A stretch of DNA of 64,000 nucleotides from Heliocidaris erythrogramma (Eukaryota > Echinodermata > Echinoidea > Camarodonta > Echinometridae), in NCBI GenBank assembly GCA_025617745.1, contig CM046869.1, positions 14,961,168 to 15,025,167 of the forward strand, read 5' to 3'. Positions 23,088 through 33,916 of this stretch are shown piece after piece. Position numbers and translations under genes: made by a program. The notes under the pieces are model-generated. The model ran no database searches. It worked only from the letters and a program-made list of their open reading frames with translations, and was not told the origin of the DNA. Every line of letters starts with the position of its first letter. Position 1 is the stretch's first letter.

Positions 23088-24194
23088 CAAACCGCAAGTC
23101 CCCCAAAAGTGCTCCATTTCATTTCCAGTTTTGCTTGACTGGGTCAGTCTCTGAATACATAATGAGCAGGAATCCCCAGGAACATCTAATTTCCAAATTA
23201 TTGAATAGACTAGTTTACTAGTTTACTGATTGTCATGATTTACACATCAAATAAAAGGAGGAATTTGAGATTCATGACAATCTATTTGTCTATGAAAAAT
23301 GTGACAAAATTGGTAAATTGGTAATGTTATTTTATGACAAAAAAATCGAAATGAAAACGAAAAGTAAACCTGTAAGGAACTCACATAGTTTTATTATGAG
23401 CCAGGTTGAATTTGACATGAGTGTGAAGGGCAATATCTATACTTTACAAATACTGAAATAATATGAATGTACACATTATGACAGGGTCAGGATCCAGCAG
23501 AATGTAACCAAAGTACACATTGTGTCCTTCAAACAGTTGATTCCAGCACTCTGATTGGTTACTTTCCAAGCCCTTTCCCCAATAAAGATCAACATGTTTG
23601 TCACAGCCAGGACCATGTTTGCACAAGAGGTCAAGAGTTCACCCAACAGGTGGTACCGGTATGTGGTTTCAAATAGGGCACCCTAATCTTGCAGGGTGGC
23701 CTTGTCAGCCAATCACAGTGCTAGGATTCTATGGTCTTAACAATTTCAAGGATATATTATGTAGTTGGGTTGAATATCGCTGGATCTTGACCCTGTCATA
23801 AATGTATGGATGTTTTGAATATGATAATGTAAAAGATCACACTTTAACGCTTCCATACATATGCGTTTTAATAGTGGCTCATATACTTTTCCTGTATCTT
23901 TTATAGACTTGAAATCTTATAAAGAAAACTGTTTTATTTCACTATTTTATCAATTATTTTCTACTAATTATTTTTTTAATTATAACTTAAACAAGGTATG
24001 ACTTTGTTGATAAACTATCCATAAATCTTTCCAGAATATTTGATGAGCATAGCATTAATATTTCTTGAGTTAATTAACTTTGAATATAACCATGCAAAAC
24101 AGCCCACTGGTTGCAAGGAGAGTGTGCCATTTCAGGCACTTGAAATAAAATCAGCACTTTTTGCTCATTTGCATGTGACCTGCGGTTTGACTGA
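23088..24194. mobile_element. TIR element copy 2 (uninterrupted)
   Basis: 1107 bp. Begins CAGTCAAACCGCAAGTC and ends GACCTGCGGTTTGACTG. Uninterrupted relative of 2638-4399. About 50 bp direct repeats with GGCAGAGGCTCAGTAGTC and CTCACTCGCTC lie on both sides (about 23038-23085 and 24354-24395), suggesting insertion into a repeat or later duplication. No transposase. Confidence 0.8.
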
Positions 24195-24199
24195 TTCAC

Positions 24200-24851
24200 T
24201 CATATTCATTGACTACTAACTCCAGGGAACTCCACCACCAGCACTGCCACCACTGTGGTGGAACGTATAACAGAAATAATGTTTTCCCCAGGCCCCGAGT
24301 TGTCGAGTTAATTTTTCTTTATTGATTAGACTACCGGTATTGATGAAATTACAGGCAGAGGCTCAGTAGTCGCAACGATCACACTCACTCGCTCACTCAC
24401 TCGCTCACTCATTGACTTCTCTATCCAAGGCAGGGAGCTGACTGGAGCTGACTCATTTTACATGTACAACTGTATGTCCATACATTGTACATGTACATGC
24501 CTAGACTTTCCGAGTTTTTTGAAACCCACAGCACTGCCACCACTGTGGTGGAAATTATAACAGAAATAATGTCTTCCCCGGCCCCGAGGTGTCGAGTCAT
24601 TGCGAGGGGTCCTAAAGCTACCCAGGTCCTAAAGCTACACACCCCGCAAATACACGCAATGTGATGCGTTTGATGCGCTAAAATTTTGGTGTAACTGAGC
24701 AACGAAAATATCATTTACAAAAAAATTGCCAAAAAGAATCTAAGTTCTATCCAGGGCAGGGAGCTGACTGGAGCTGACTGACTTATGTCCATACATATCT
24801 AGACTTTCCGGATTTTCGAAAACCCAGAAAGTCTAGACCTGTATGGACATA
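24200..24851. repeat. Mixed short repeats with a CCACCACTGTGGTGG palindrome and a hairpin
   Basis: CACTGCCACCACTGTGGTGG occurs near 24240 and 24530, and inverted near 19768. GGCAGGGAGCTGACTGGAGC occurs near 24429 and 24756. 24784-24851 folds into a hairpin (TATGTCCATAC...GTATGGACATA around TCTAGACTTTC). Confidence 0.75.
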
Positions 24852-25674
24852 ATTTAACAGAATAATACTACGTTCAGTACATGATCGAAATACAAGAATT
24901 ATGCCTAAGGTACTTACCGTATCCGAGAATGTTTTCCTGAATGCAAATCAACTTGAAGAAAAAGAACGCGTACAGGATAATGCTGTTGCTGTCTTTGTTT
25001 TACGGCGCTTAATCATGATTTAACGGACATTTAACCTTCTTGTTTTTCTTCTTCTGTGACCTTCTTTTGGTGTTATGAAAGATCTGAATTGCACAAAAAG
25101 TGTCTATCATCATTTAAATATTAGAGGTTTAAGTCTTGTGTTCCTACCATTATAGAACCAACTGATGCCTGGGAAAGTAATACGGACGCCTGGTATAAAG
25201 CTATAGAGCTATATCCCACAGTGTTCATGGATTACAGGGTACTGGATGTGTGGTATTTGCGAGCACTTGTGGCGATATTAGACTGTTTGTATACAGGTGG
25301 GCAGTGGGCGTAGCTGGTTGCCATCCAGCCATCCAGGTTGTATTTGTCAATCGTACTTGTTATGGAAAATCATATTTTGCAGCCAAACGGCAGCCTTCCG
25401 CGAAATACGAACCCGGCGAGGCACAGCTTCGGCACCTCAGGCACACGTTCCCCCAAAAGGGCGTGTTCCAAGGAGCGGCGGCAAAAAAAGTTTACAGCGT
25501 CGAAAGGCAAAAAAACCTTATGCTATTTAGTTCCAAGAGTATGAATGACATCACAGCAATGTTGCGTCAGTAGTGCGTCAAAAAGTTGTTCCGATGGTAA
25601 ATCTATATCTCCTCAACAGCACTGTGAATCAAGTTGAAACTTGGTACAGTTCTAGTCCTCAAAAGAATAAACAT
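24852..25674. other. Intronic sequence, no supported gene
   Basis: Holds open frames near 25250-25573 in three phases, none with recognisable motifs. Treated as non-coding. Confidence 0.5.
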
Positions 25675-26045
25675 AAGGGGGCGCTATACCGCTTAAAGAT
25701 AAAGTTGAGTTCTGGTCATGATATTGAATTGTAAAAGAAACTGTCTCAAAGCAACTGGGAAAGGTTGATTATATAGCACATAAAAATTGGTGTATGCTGT
25801 AAGGTTTTGGAATCACCAAAATGATAAGAAATTGACTCAATCCTGCTGAGATTCACATGCACTGCACACAGAAATATGTATATGGGACTACACACATTTT
25901 CGGCCTGAACATTTCACCTGTTTCTTGTCATATTTTTAATGTAAGGGCATTTGAAGAGCAATCCTTTTCAGGGGACATATCTACTATGCTAATCTTCCAA
26001 ACTAACATCATAAGAATGAGAAAGCTCACAAATTATTTTTAACCC
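25675..26045. repeat. Dispersed repeat, copy of 10540-10960
   Basis: Same order of conserved phrases as the 10.5-kb copy, more diverged. Starts near GGGCGCTATACCGCTTAAAG. Confidence 0.78.
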
Positions 26046-26070
26046 TTCCAATAACTCAAGCTTTACTTAA

Positions 26071-27179
26071 AAGAAGACACCACTGGCAAATTTTGAAAAA
26101 ATATGTTGTTCTGCATGTCCCTAGGAACTAATCAGTATCGAAATTGTAATTTTTGAACAGCCTACAAGTGCGTATATTTTGATATAAAAAGTATGATTTT
26201 GCCACTGTCGATACGCAAATTGGCTCGTGTCGGCCAAAGCTGTCACGTCATTGCAGCACTTTGAGTTTCCACCACAATGCGTGTGCGTTACGCGTCCGTA
26301 AAAACAGACGATAGCGCATATAGCATGCATACATATTCGTGGAGTTGCAAAAATGCCGTTGTGCCAAGCAATTTACTGTTCGAATCGTCGTGAAATTGTC
26401 CCGTAAAATCTTTTTTTGCCATCCCTGATCCGAAGAAGGATAGAGAAAGGTGTGCTGTATGGATAAGGAACATTGGAACAACTAAATTCAACGTCAAAAC
26501 GTACATTTATTCCCGTTTTCGAGTGGTCTGTGAAGACCATTTTGACGTTTTGGCGTTCGAGACCAACCTACAAGCCGTGTGCCTGGGATACAAACCCAGG
26601 AAGCTGCTAAAGCCAGACGCTGTACCAACCATATTCTCCCACAAAATCTTTACAAGCAAGCAATCTTTCCTCGCCCAGAAAATCCCTCATTCATCTCCTT
26701 AGCTTAATAATAGATTACAAGCTTATTGAAGAATGTGATCAGATTTTACTTGCAAGCACGTACGAACGATCACAAACAGTAGTGCCAATTTTAATTTTAT
26801 TAATTCGATAAATTGTGAAAAAATTTTGCTAAAGCACTTTATTTTTTCAGCAGATAATATTCAAAAATACCAAACACTGAAAAATGAATAACATTTTCTT
26901 TTTGTCATACATAATTGTCTCACAAATAGCATTTTTATGGGCGCTGTGAAAGCGATCTGTGTATTGCTCCAAACCGTGATTTGCCATGGTAAAACCAGTA
27001 GTGCTGCAGTGACGTAACAGATTTTTGCGGCTCGTACTAGTAGTTATTGTAATATTTATTTTTTAAAAATCAAGATCTATGATTTTATCGACCTGAGCGA
27101 TGAGTTTTTTGGTCAATCTGACTAGTTTTATAACATTGAAAGTTGTAAAAGTGCTAAAATTTGTCAGTGGTGTCTTCTT
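26071..27179 (+). mobile_element. Kolobok-like DNA transposon remnant with TTAA target duplication
   Basis: 1109 bp. Terminal inverted repeat AAGAAGACACCACTGGCAAA (26071-) and complement at 27160-27179, about 25 bp with one mismatch. Flanked by TTAA on both sides (26067-26070, 27180-27183). It encodes a THAP zinc finger (26353-26702). TTAA duplication plus a THAP-bearing transposase is known for the Kolobok superfamily; piggyBac also uses TTAA but lacks THAP. The catalytic part of a transposase is missing, so this is a non-autonomous deletion derivative. Confidence 0.75.
26353..26702 (+). pseudogene. THAP domain DNA-binding protein fragment, one frameshift
   Basis: ATG 26353 starts MPLCQAIYCSNRREIV, giving the first two zinc ligands (C-x4-C). 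Near 26400 the frame shifts by one base and continues FFAIPDPKKDRERCAVWIRN, with the conserved Pro and Trp, then FRVVCEDHFDVLAFETN with the CxxH ligand pair, and LKPDAVPTIF, the AVPTIF box that closes THAP domains. It stops at 26702 after about 20 more residues. The domain would bind transposon ends. The frameshift lies in a run of T and makes the present copy non-functional if real. Confidence 0.8.
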
Positions 27180-27234
27180 TTAAAGGACAGACCACCTAAT
27201 TCGTCTTCAGTGATGAATTAAATTTCTAGTTATA

Positions 27235-27410
27235 TATCCCACAGCTGCGACCGTGTTATGTTTAGATATGTAGGATGGCTCTGATGAATGATGATTATTC
27301 TTCATCCCACTGCTGCCACCATGTTATGTTTAGATGTAGGATGGCTCTGATAGATGATAATTCTTCATCCCACTGCTGTCACCATGTGGTGTTAACCTGT
27401 TGACTACTGA
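27235..27410. repeat. Short tandem repeat, about 62-70 bp units x 3
   Basis: Units begin ATCCCACTGCTGCCACCATG and include ATGTTTAGATGTAGGATGGC. Related single units sit near 16328 and 19062, the first directly after exon e. Confidence 0.75.
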
Positions 27411-28162
27411 ATTATCTCATTCCCATAGGCTTAATACAGGAGCTACCTGGTTCCCGTAGGCAATGGGTTAATTTGTAGGATGTCACTCGTTAGTCATGAT
27501 CAGTATACAGACTGTAGTTGCAGGTTTATTATGCCTTCTTGCAATCACAAACAGTGATGCTGCTAGTCTTGTATGCAATCTCAAATGACTATTTTTCACA
27601 TTATGATATAATAGGCTTAAATGACATTGGGTTATTACACTAATTTCCTTCTCCTTCATTTCTTATTCTTTCTCTAATCATCCATTTCCCTTTGTGTCTT
27701 ACCTTTCATTTCTTTTATTTTTTTTTTACCTTTACTACATTGTGGGGGCGGGGACCTGGAGACATTATGTCACATATTCGTAACCGCTTTATTACATTAT
27801 GGCAAAAAAGTGACAAATTAAATGAACTTAACATCTTTGTTGTTACAAGAAGCATTTCTAAACAACATGCTGTTGCTATGCATTCTTATAATGAAAGAAA
27901 TGGACTGCCTTTCATTGTAACTCCACAACTCTAAAATTATTAAAGTTCTGGAGAAAAAAAATTACATTGTGAGACAAAAATAACAAGCAAACAGGAACTG
28001 AAAAAAACAAATCGCATTTAATTAATCATTTTTTTAGAGGACCATTGAGTGCACCTCATATACATTAAAAAAAAAATTCCATTGGTAAATTCACATTGCT
28101 GATTTTAAACTTCAGTTTGCCAATCTCTACTCTTTTTTTGTTGTTTAAAAAAACAATTTTAG
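27411..28162. other. Intronic sequence before exon f
   Basis: AT-rich with T runs; no supported gene or repeat. Confidence 0.6.
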
Positions 28163-28216
28163 GGAAGGAAAGGTGACCCTGGACCCATTGGAGACAGAGG
28201 ACCAACTGGTGGACCT
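28163..28216 (+). CDS. Collagen exon f (54 bp)
   Basis: Acceptor ttttag and donor gtaggt. Reads GRK GDP GPI GDR GPT GGP, perfect register. Follows an 11.9 kb intron full of mobile DNA. Confidence 0.92.
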
Positions 28217-28497
28217 GTAGGTCTTACATTATTCTTATATCATTTAAAGCTAATTTTGAGTTCTGCTAATGGAATTGCATTTCAAGAGGTTCTGTCTTCA
28301 ATTACTTCTGAATTGTTAATTATTTAGTATATAGCTTGTTTATACCTGCAAAATGCAGATAAGCTAGTTCTCGTAGTGTTACACTCCATGACTGATGTCA
28401 AAGTTTTAAGAGAGCACTGAAAACTTACCCGTTCAATGGATGTTTACAATGAATGTAAACATGGTTTGCTGTTTGAGTCATGTGATGCAAGACATTA

Positions 28498-28702
28498 ATC
28501 TACATTTGCCACTCTCTACCCAGGTGAAGTAAATGGGTAACCGGTAGGAAGACATTCCTTGAATGCTTGAGCACCATATCACGGTAGCTCAGCAAATACT
28601 GGGGGTAATAATATGATTGCAGGGCACTTAGGTAGAACAGTATTGATACTAATGGGGCTACCCTTAATAAACAAAATAAATATTATTATTATTATTATTA
28701 TA
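28498..28702 (+). mobile_element. 5'-truncated tRNA-derived SINE fragment with ATT tail
   Basis: CTACCCAGGTGAAGTAAATGGGTAACCGG-type core (in parts CCCAGGTG and AAATGGGTAAC) also seen at 62710-62735 in the SINE at 62614-62890, ending in an (ATT)n tail just before exon g. Confidence 0.65.
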
Positions 28703-28723
28703 AGTATGTCTCTCTCCGCACAG

Positions 28724-28867
28724 GGCCCTAAAGGAGAGAGAGGGGAGACTGGTGAAGCCGGTATTTCAGGACCCACTGGCCCTCGTGGACCGGAGGGACC
28801 CATAGGCTTTCCAGGACCACCGGGTGAGATGGGCATCAAGGGAGAGAAAGGCAGCTGGGGACGGAAG
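28724..28867 (+). CDS. Collagen exon g (144 bp, 16 triplets)
   Basis: Acceptor gcacag and donor gtatct. Sixteen perfect triplets from GPK GER GET to GSW GRK, including GIS GPT GPR. The 144-bp length equals 99+45, again a fused fibrillar size. An (ATT)n run, the tail of a SINE fragment, lies directly upstream (28678-28702). Confidence 0.94.
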
Positions 28868-28959
28868 GTATCTCTATTACCACTTTCACAAACTCATGCT
28901 TTTATAATACCCACTAAACAATTAAAACAGCATTAAACAATGAAAATAATTTGTAAACA

Positions 28960-29190
28960 AATTTTTAGGCATTTTACTCCCAGTGTTAAAGATCGTATGC
29001 TCGATCTGTAATGAAAAACACAAGTCAGAAAAAATTGGAACCAGCGGGATTCGAACCTGTCATCTACTGCTTGCCGGGCAGCGACTTAACCACCAGACTA
29101 TTCTGGTTCACGGCCAAGTCACGATGAACTGGAATCAAATACCCTAGATCCTCTTCTTTCTGACTCATTAATATTCAGACGGTCCAATTT
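28960..29190 (-). mobile_element. tRNA-derived SINE, minus copy
   Basis: tRNA-like head at 29038-29109 (minus strand): 7-bp acceptor stem GAACCAG/CTGGTTC, A-box-like TAGCCTGGTGG, perfect B box GGTTCGAATCC, anticodon loop CCGGCAA (Ala GGC by position, with C instead of U at position 33). Its tail CGAGCATACGATCTTTAACA is shared with the plus copy. Confidence 0.75.
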
Positions 29191-29600
29191 TTTCTGACTT
29201 GTGTTTTTCATTACAGGTCGAGCATACGATCTTTAACACTGGGAGTAAAATGCCTAAAAAAAATTTGTTTACAAATTAAAAATTCCTCCCATCAAGCTTC
29301 TTCGTTTACTAACCATTGTCTACGGTGGACCGTTTGAATATTAATGAGTCAGAAAGAAGAGGATCTAGGGTATTTGATTCCCGTTCATCGTGACTTGGCC
29401 GTGAACCAGAATAGCCTGGTGGTTAAGTCGCTGCCCGGCAAGCAGTAGATGACAGGTTCGAATCCCGCTGGTTCCAATTTTTTCTGACTTGTGTTTTTCA
29501 TTACAGATCGAGCATACGATCTTTAACACTGGGAGTAAAATGCCTAAAAATTTGTTTCCAAATTAAAAATTCCTCCCATCAAGCTTCTTCGTTTACTAAT
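29191..29600 (+). mobile_element. tRNA-derived SINE, plus copies in tandem
   Basis: A tail-only piece (29191-29325) is followed by a full unit (29334-29600) whose tRNA-like head is 29403-29474. Together with the minus copy it makes a head-to-head inverted repeat of about 220-bp arms. A diverged relative lies at 61246-61440. Confidence 0.75.
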
Positions 29601-30177
29601 GAAAATAATGTTAACAAACTCTGAAAAGCTGCATCATAATAGGAGCCGTCATTCTATGAGCATCCATTTACAAACTCAGAGGAAAAGGGAGTAATTTTGG
29701 TGGTAGCTGCACATGCCCATAGGGTGATAAAAGGTATTCAGGGTACCATTTGTGAGAAATCAAGTTACATTTGACCAAAGCAGGGCCAAATAATCCAGGG
29801 TCCACATTATATGTGGTCATAAGCCCCCAAATATGATGCTGCTGTTTTGTTTATAAAAGCAAAAGTCACTTGATACTTTCTGGGTCACATGGACATTTTT
29901 TCCTGTGTTTCACTCTATTCTAGAATCATTATAGCAGCAGTTTAATGTAATCCCCCTGCATCAGTTGTATTTTGTTATACTGAATGTACAAGCAAATTTT
30001 CTGGAGGTTAGAAAGAGTTGATACATGTATCTACGATGGAGATATATATCCTTGAAGGTAAAATAATATAAGTGTTTGGATGTAGTACATGTAATTACAA
30101 TGGATGCTGTAGTTTAGGTTGTTGATTAATTTCTCGAATTTCGATTGGAGAGTGTATATTTTAAAGTATTAATTTGG
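29601..30177. other. Intronic sequence, no gene
   Basis: Nothing recognised. Confidence 0.6.
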
Positions 30178-30463
30178 CTTCTTTTATCCCTTTATCTGTC
30201 TGTCTCCACTCTCTCTCCTCACTCTCCTTATTCTTTCTCCGTCTTTCACTCTCTCTTTCACTTTATCTCACTCATCCACCCACTCACTCTCTGTAAATCT
30301 CTTTCTTTTTCAATCTCTCTCACATTCTTTTTCTGTTTTGTCTCTCACTCTCTTGCTTTCCCCTCTCCCTCTCCTTTTACTCTCTCTCTCATTCTCTTAC
30401 TCTCTTTCTTTCTTTCTTTCTCATTCCATTTCTCTCCCTCTCTCTCTCTCTCTTCTCTCTTTC
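30178..30463 (+). repeat. Long CT-rich tract before exon h
   Basis: About 286 bp of almost uninterrupted pyrimidine (TCTC, CTTT, CTCACT) that runs directly into the acceptor of exon h. Simple-sequence tract that doubles as an oversized polypyrimidine tract. Confidence 0.9.
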
Positions 30464-30465
30464 AG

Positions 30466-30519
30466 GGAGAAGCAGGAAATCCTGGAACAGGGGGAGACCC
30501 AGGATCCCGTGGAGTACCG
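30466..30519 (+). CDS. Collagen exon h (54 bp)
   Basis: Acceptor tttcag at the end of a nearly 300-bp pyrimidine-rich tract, donor gtatgt. Reads GEA GNP GTG GDP GSR GVP, perfect register. Confidence 0.92.
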
Positions 30520-31474
30520 GTATGTGTCTTGTGCCTTAGACATCTGGGCCCTGTCCATAAAAATTGTTATCATCAGTAGCAAGTTACAGGGGTTGATTGA
30601 AGAATTCCAGCACTTTACATGTATATTCATAGCATGTTATGTGAAGCAGGGCCCTTCTTTATGTATAGACACAAAGCCCAATCATTTCTCTTACCAAATA
30701 TCAAATACCAGAATTATTAAAGGAAAGTTTGGACAAGTTCTTTTATTGTAAAAAAAAAAACAAGAGAAAGAGATCCATGATAAATTTGTTTTTAAAATTA
30801 TGTCACAAAGGGCTTGATGACATTGCAGACCAATTGACAACTCTGTCATGTCGTCAATGCTTTTATTTGTTTGTACATGACATGCGATTCCACTTTCTTC
30901 CAAAACGAATATTGTCTCCATCCATGCATCTAGGTTTAGGGTTGTTATTCCATGTGCCTGTAAACATACCTGTATGGAATAAAGTCTAAACTTTTTAACC
31001 TTGACAATGCCGGTAATCCAAGGTTTAAATTCTATATCTTGATTAAAATCAAAAGATTTAAAAAATCAAAATCAAAGGATGTGTTAGACTTAAAGCCCAA
31101 TTATACATAGTTTTGGTAAGCTCCCGCCCCCAAATATCTTTTCATTTCTTTAATATTAGTTCATGAATACCAAGATACTTTCAATTCTAAGCTGCTGTGA
31201 TTTTTTTTCTCCAAAAGAGGAACATCAAATGAGATGTAAAAATGGTTTACATTCGTGGTCTCTATCTAGATTACCATATATGTTTTCCTTCATTTTTGTA
31301 ACCCCTATCAAACTCTTCCTCAGTGGATTTCCAGTTACATGTAAGAGCTCTTTAGAGGTTGTCTATAAGAAGATCAGGACCACACAGACTCTATTTCCTA
31401 TTTGTCACCCTTGCCATTAATGTTCATTGAAGTCACAAAAGCTTGGATGGAACCAAATTTCTATGAATACACTA
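30520..31474. other. Intronic sequence, no gene
   Basis: AT-rich; open frames here have no recognisable motifs. Confidence 0.55.
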
Positions 31475-31683
31475 GGGCCCGAATTCACAAAGGAGGTTTA
31501 AACCATGGTTTAAACCCCCTCCTGGGTTTTTTAAGCGTATGTGCGCACGGAATCCGATCCAATTATATATTTTCTTTGAGCGCGCGCATGGGCAATGTGC
31601 ACTTATTTACGCTTATTTTAGTACGCTTACGGAGGTTTAAACCTTACCCATGGTTTAAATCTCCTTTGTGAATTTGTGTTCAG
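31475..31683. mobile_element. Short palindromic MITE
   Basis: About 209 bp. GAATTCACAAAGGAGGTTTA at the left pairs with TAAATCTCCTTTGTGAATTT at the right, and CCATGGTTTAAA lies inside both arms. No coding sequence. Target duplication not clear. Confidence 0.8.
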
Positions 31684-32303
31684 GCGGGAGCAGATCCTTC
31701 TCCCTGTCTCTTTTATGGTCTACTTTTTTTATGCCTCTGCCCACCAAAGTTGGTGCCGGAGGCATGTGTTTTCGGGTTGTCCGTCCGTCCGTCCGTCCGT
31801 CCGTCCGTCCGTCCGTCCCGCTTTCTTGTTCTCATGATAACTCAAGAACCACATGAGGTATGAAAGTTGGTGCTAGTATGTATCACCATAGGAAGATGAT
31901 CTGCTTTAGATATTGGGGTACGTAGATCAAAGGTCAAAGGTCACAGGTCAATTTCTAGAATTTCAGGTGTTGGCCTCGTTCTTTTGGTAACTCAAGTACC
32001 ATTTGAGGTATGAACTTCGAACTTGGTGCTAGTATGTATCACCATAGGAAGACGATCTGATTAAATTTCAGGGTATGTACATGTAGGTGTAAGGTCAAAG
32101 GGCACAGAGGTCAATTTCTGGAAGTTCAGGTGTTAGCTTCGTTCTTGCGGTAACTCAAGAACCATTTGAGGTGTGAACTAGATGCTAGTAGATATCACCA
32201 TAGGAAGACGATTTTAGGGTATGTAGGTCAAAGGTCAAAGGTCATGAAGGCCATTTACCATGAAATTTCAGGGTTTTTTTGCCTTAACACTCTTGTGAGC
32301 TCA

Positions 32304-32470
32304 ATTTACTGCAATAAATCATATATACCTACCTATTATGCTAGTAGCTTGACTACGCGAACCCCTTCGAGAACTTAACACAAATGAGTCACAATATTGT
32401 GCGCACCCCCCGTAATCCTATTGTTCCCCTTCGCAGCAACACGCAACGGCCATCTTCCTCTTTCTTGCTC
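32304..32470. repeat. DIRS copy 2 left inverted terminal repeat
   Basis: Complement of about 39118-39270, sharing CACAATATTGTGCGCACC and ACGGCCATCTTCCTCTTT-type blocks in inverse. The first 40 bases pair with 38967-39006. Confidence 0.88.
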
Positions 32471-32804
32471 GCCCCCGACGAGTTAGGATGTCGAGTCACG
32501 GCGCTCCTGAAATCAGGTCTTTTTGTATCTTTTCAGCGCACTTTTTCGCATCTTAAAAGCACTTTTCGGTACTTATATTCGTCTAGATTATAGTACTCTT
32601 GTGTTTTATTAGTCACTCTTGCCGATTGCAAATGATTTTTGATTCCTTTCTTGGCAATTATTTTTCACTTTCACGGTCAGCCCCACGTAGTTATATCTGT
32701 GTGTTTGCGGGTGTTTCCGTTTGTCACCGAGCCTTTGGGTTCGGTGTTTGTTGTTACGCACAAAAAATTTTCACAGCAAAATCCGTATCTCCAAATTTTT
32801 TATT

Positions 32805-33846
32805 GTATCCCCCGGCAGTATGCCGGAGGATACTTTGGATTCAGCAGCGTTTCGCCGCCGCCGCCGCCGCCGCGTCACATTCTTGTGTGCGCTCTAGCGG
32901 TCACATTTCTCGACGAATTTCTTTCAGACTTCCTGTGGACGTGTATCTTGGTAAAATCTGGACCCCTATAGTTTCTGGTGATGCTGCCCTCATTGTTCCG
33001 TCCTTTATAGGGTCAAAGGTCATTTTTCCATTTCTTGCACTCTTACTTCTGCATTTCTTGACGGATTTCGTTCAAATTTTGCATGAAGGTGTCTCTTGGT
33101 GTAATCTAAAAACCTATAGTTTTTGGTGATGCTGCCACCAGTGTTCCGTCTTTTATAGGGTCAAAGGTCATACTTCAGGGCATGGCGTGAGTGCACTCTG
33201 CAGGCCACATTTCTTGATGGATTTCTTTCAAATTTTGTATGGAGATGTATCTTGGTATAATCTACACATCTTTACTGTTTGGTGATGCTGCCCTCATTGT
33301 TCCGTCCTTTATAGGGTCAAAGCTCATTTGTCCCTTTTGTGCACTCTTACTTCTGCATTTCTTGACGGATTTCATTCAAATTTTGTATGGAGATGTATCT
33401 TGGTATAATCTACACATATTTAATTTTTGGTGATGCTGCCCTCATTGTTCCGTCCTTTATAGGGTCAAAGGTCATTTTTCCATTTCTTGCACTCTTCTGC
33501 ATTTCTTGACGGATTTCGTTCAAATTTTGCATGAAGGTGTCTCTTGGTGTAATCTAAAAACCTATAGTTTTTGGTGATGCTGCCACCAGTGTTCCGTCTT
33601 TTATAGGGTCAAAGGTCATACTTCAGGGCATGGCGTGAGTGCACTCTGCAGGCCACATTTCTTGATGGATTTCTTTCAAATTTTATATGAAGATGTGTCT
33701 TAGTGAAACCTACACATCTAATTTCTACACCATCCTTTTGTTTGAGGGAGGGGATGGGGGAGGGTCTTTGTCCCTCCTTCAAATTGCTGCCAGTGCCGGG
33801 GGATACATTTAGCATTGTGCGGCCCCAGCAATGCACATTTCTAGTT
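32805..33846. mobile_element. Hairpin-headed tandem repeat element (family A), copy 1, nested in DIRS leader
   Basis: Head hairpin 32805-32833 (GTATCCCCCGGCA/TGCCGGAGGATAC), a GCC-repeat, then about five units of about 148 bp alternating two types (GCTGCCCTCATTG and GCTGCCACCAGTG), each with TTTATAGGGTCAAAGGTCAT. The 3' end has TGCCGGGGGATAC (33794-33806), an exact inverse of the head, then GCATTGTGCGG and TTTCTAGTT. Intact copy at both ends. Confidence 0.85.
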
Positions 33847-33916
33847 ATTATTACCTGCACTCAGTCAAAGTATTTCATATTTTGGTATGCTTTATTGTCT
33901 GTTTTATTGCAGTGTT

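Noticed and set aside
25250-25573. 107-codon open frame with overlapping frames
   Set aside because: No recognisable domain, no splice context, three phases open together; not supported as a gene.
29038-29474. Two functional tRNA-Ala genes
   Set aside because: Both heads lack U33, are embedded in a repeated unit with shared tail, and occur inverted; better explained as tRNA-derived SINEs.
30145-30751. Leu/Ser/Phe-rich open frames suggesting a membrane protein
   Set aside because: They arise from the CT-rich tract before exon h.
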